Shown piece by piece: positions 4,633 to 5,323 of a DNA stretch of 5,323 nucleotides. Made by a program: the position numbers and the translations under genes. The stretch is from Streptosporangiaceae bacterium (lineage in GTDB: Bacteria; Actinomycetota; Actinomycetes; Streptosporangiales; Streptosporangiaceae). Each line of letters opens with the position of its first letter. The stretch's first letter is position 1. The notes beneath the pieces were generated by a model. The model was not told the origin of the DNA and did no database searches. It saw only the letters and a program-made list of their open reading frames with translations. The stretch lies in contig JASHTQ010000207.1 of the NCBI GenBank assembly GCA_030040475.1, positions 1 to 5,323 on the forward strand, written 5' to 3'.

Positions 4633-5323
4633 CTAACGGCAGTTTTGCTCGTGGCCTGGGTTGGCTGCGGGGGCGGTGAGGAACGCGCCCATCTCGCGGG
4701 CCACCGCCTCGGGTTCGTCGAGCATGGACAGCACGTAGGCGCCGGGGATTTCTGCGTACCTCGCCCGCGGCATCAGCGCCGCGAGCCGGTGACCGTGCGC
4801 GGCGGGCATGACCTTGTTGTCGGGTGACCACAGCACCAGCACCTGGCCCTGGAAGCGCCGCAGTGCCTCGGTGTCGGCGGTGAGCGCTTGCTTGTCGAAG
4901 GGGCTCCGGCAGTAGGCGAGCAGGTCACGGCGGACGCCCGGGTCACGCAGCACCGGTTCGGTCCAGCGGCGGATCAGCTCCCCTGGTACCGGCCGGGCTG
5001 CCATCTGGCCGTACAGCGGCGGCAGGCGGCGCAGCCAGCCGATCCGCAGCTGGCGGGCGGCCAGCCGGATGCCGCCGGGAATCCGGGCGGCAAGAGCCAC
5101 CATCGTGCCGGGCAGCCCGGGCGGGAAGTTGCCGAATGCCTCACAGGGCAAGATCACCTGCCGCGCGAGACGGTAGTCGAGCGCGCGGGCGGTCAGGAAC
5201 AGCGCGCCGCCCCAGTCGGCGTGCACCAGCGTCACGTCCTGCAAGCTGAGCGCGTCCAGGAAGTCGGCGACGATCTGGACCTGGCCGCGCAGCGTCAGGT
5301 CCGTGCCGGGGTTCATCGGGCGC
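4633..5323 (-). CDS. Alpha/beta hydrolase with Asp nucleophile (haloalkane dehalogenase/epoxide hydrolase-like), 5'-partial
   Basis: The frame is still open at the right edge, reading R-P before the Met at 5316. Such proteins carry an oxyanion HG region and the first strands before this point, so the start is off-window and that Met is internal. Numbering from it, LRGQVQIVADFLDAL leads to the nucleophile elbow LVHADWGGALF with Asp34. Asp before WGG is the haloalkane dehalogenase and epoxide hydrolase arrangement, where the Asp forms an ester with the substrate. A helical cap lies at about 60-140. VLVLWSPDNKVMPAAHGHRLAALMP (159-183) supplies the acid, Asp166. The usual catalytic His position reads IPGAYVLSMLDEP, with Tyr194-Val195 and no His. 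A similar Tyr-containing form occurs, as I recall, in part of this family, so the gene need not be dead, but hydrolytic activity is doubtful. It ends GHEQNCR, stop TAG. Substrate unknown. Confidence 0.85.
   Translation of the reverse strand, partial: RPMNPGTDLTLRGQVQIVADFLDALSLQDVTLVHADWGGALFLTARALDYRLARQVILPCEAFGNFPPGLPGTMVALAARIPGGIRLAARQLRIGWLRRLPPLYGQMAARPVPGELIRRWTEPVLRDPGVRRDLLAYCRSPFDKQALTADTEALRRFQGQVLVLWSPDNKVMPAAHGHRLAALMPRARYAEIPGAYVLSMLDEPEAVAREMGAFLTAPAANPGHEQNCR

Noticed and set aside
3980..4831. 283-codon minus-strand frame under the hydrolase
   Set aside because: Antisense shadow of the lipoprotein hydrolase and of the neighbouring convergent gene; no domains or ribosome site.

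Overview
The window is very GC-rich, with codon third positions almost always G or C. It carries protein families common in filamentous Actinomycetota: a PadR-associated HAAS-type membrane protein, a DUF4062/STAND NTPase, a lipoprotein hydrolase, and a kinase-like sensor with actinobacterial wording. I infer an actinomycete, possibly a Streptosporangiales-type genome; the exact lineage cannot be read from the sequence.

Layout. (1) 2-829 (+): the 3' part of a membrane protein with a cytoplasmic helical prefix, entering from the left edge and followed by a hairpin. (2) 928-1890 (+): a two-TM sensor that resembles a histidine kinase up to the dimerisation helices. It has Gln in place of the phospho-acceptor His and no ATPase domain. 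(3) 1796-2917 (-): a DUF4062-STAND NTPase (the architecture of ATP-driven signalling and some defence proteins), broken at its Walker B strand, so probably a gene remnant. Its tail runs antisense into the sensor gene. (4) 2918-3483: about 570 bases with no convincing gene but several structured inverted repeats, the most striking being a 218-bp element whose ~50-bp arms enclose two tandem hairpins. (5) 3484-3522: a promoter overlapped by two GATATATC-centred palindromes, driving (6) 3599-4510 (+), a secreted alpha/beta-hydrolase lipoprotein. (7) 4633-5323 (-): the C-terminal part of a second alpha/beta hydrolase of the Asp-nucleophile (haloalkane dehalogenase/epoxide hydrolase-like) type, converging on the first and leaving through the right edge.

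The genes do not form an obvious pathway. The picture is an accessory region: a signalling-type gene that lost its catalytic part, an NTPase that lost its C-terminal half, and a repeat-rich spacer. The items most worth checking are the composite repeat element at 2965-3182, the two decayed signalling proteins meeting at 1796-1964, and the operator/promoter at 3484-3522. No complete new system can be demonstrated from the sequence alone.
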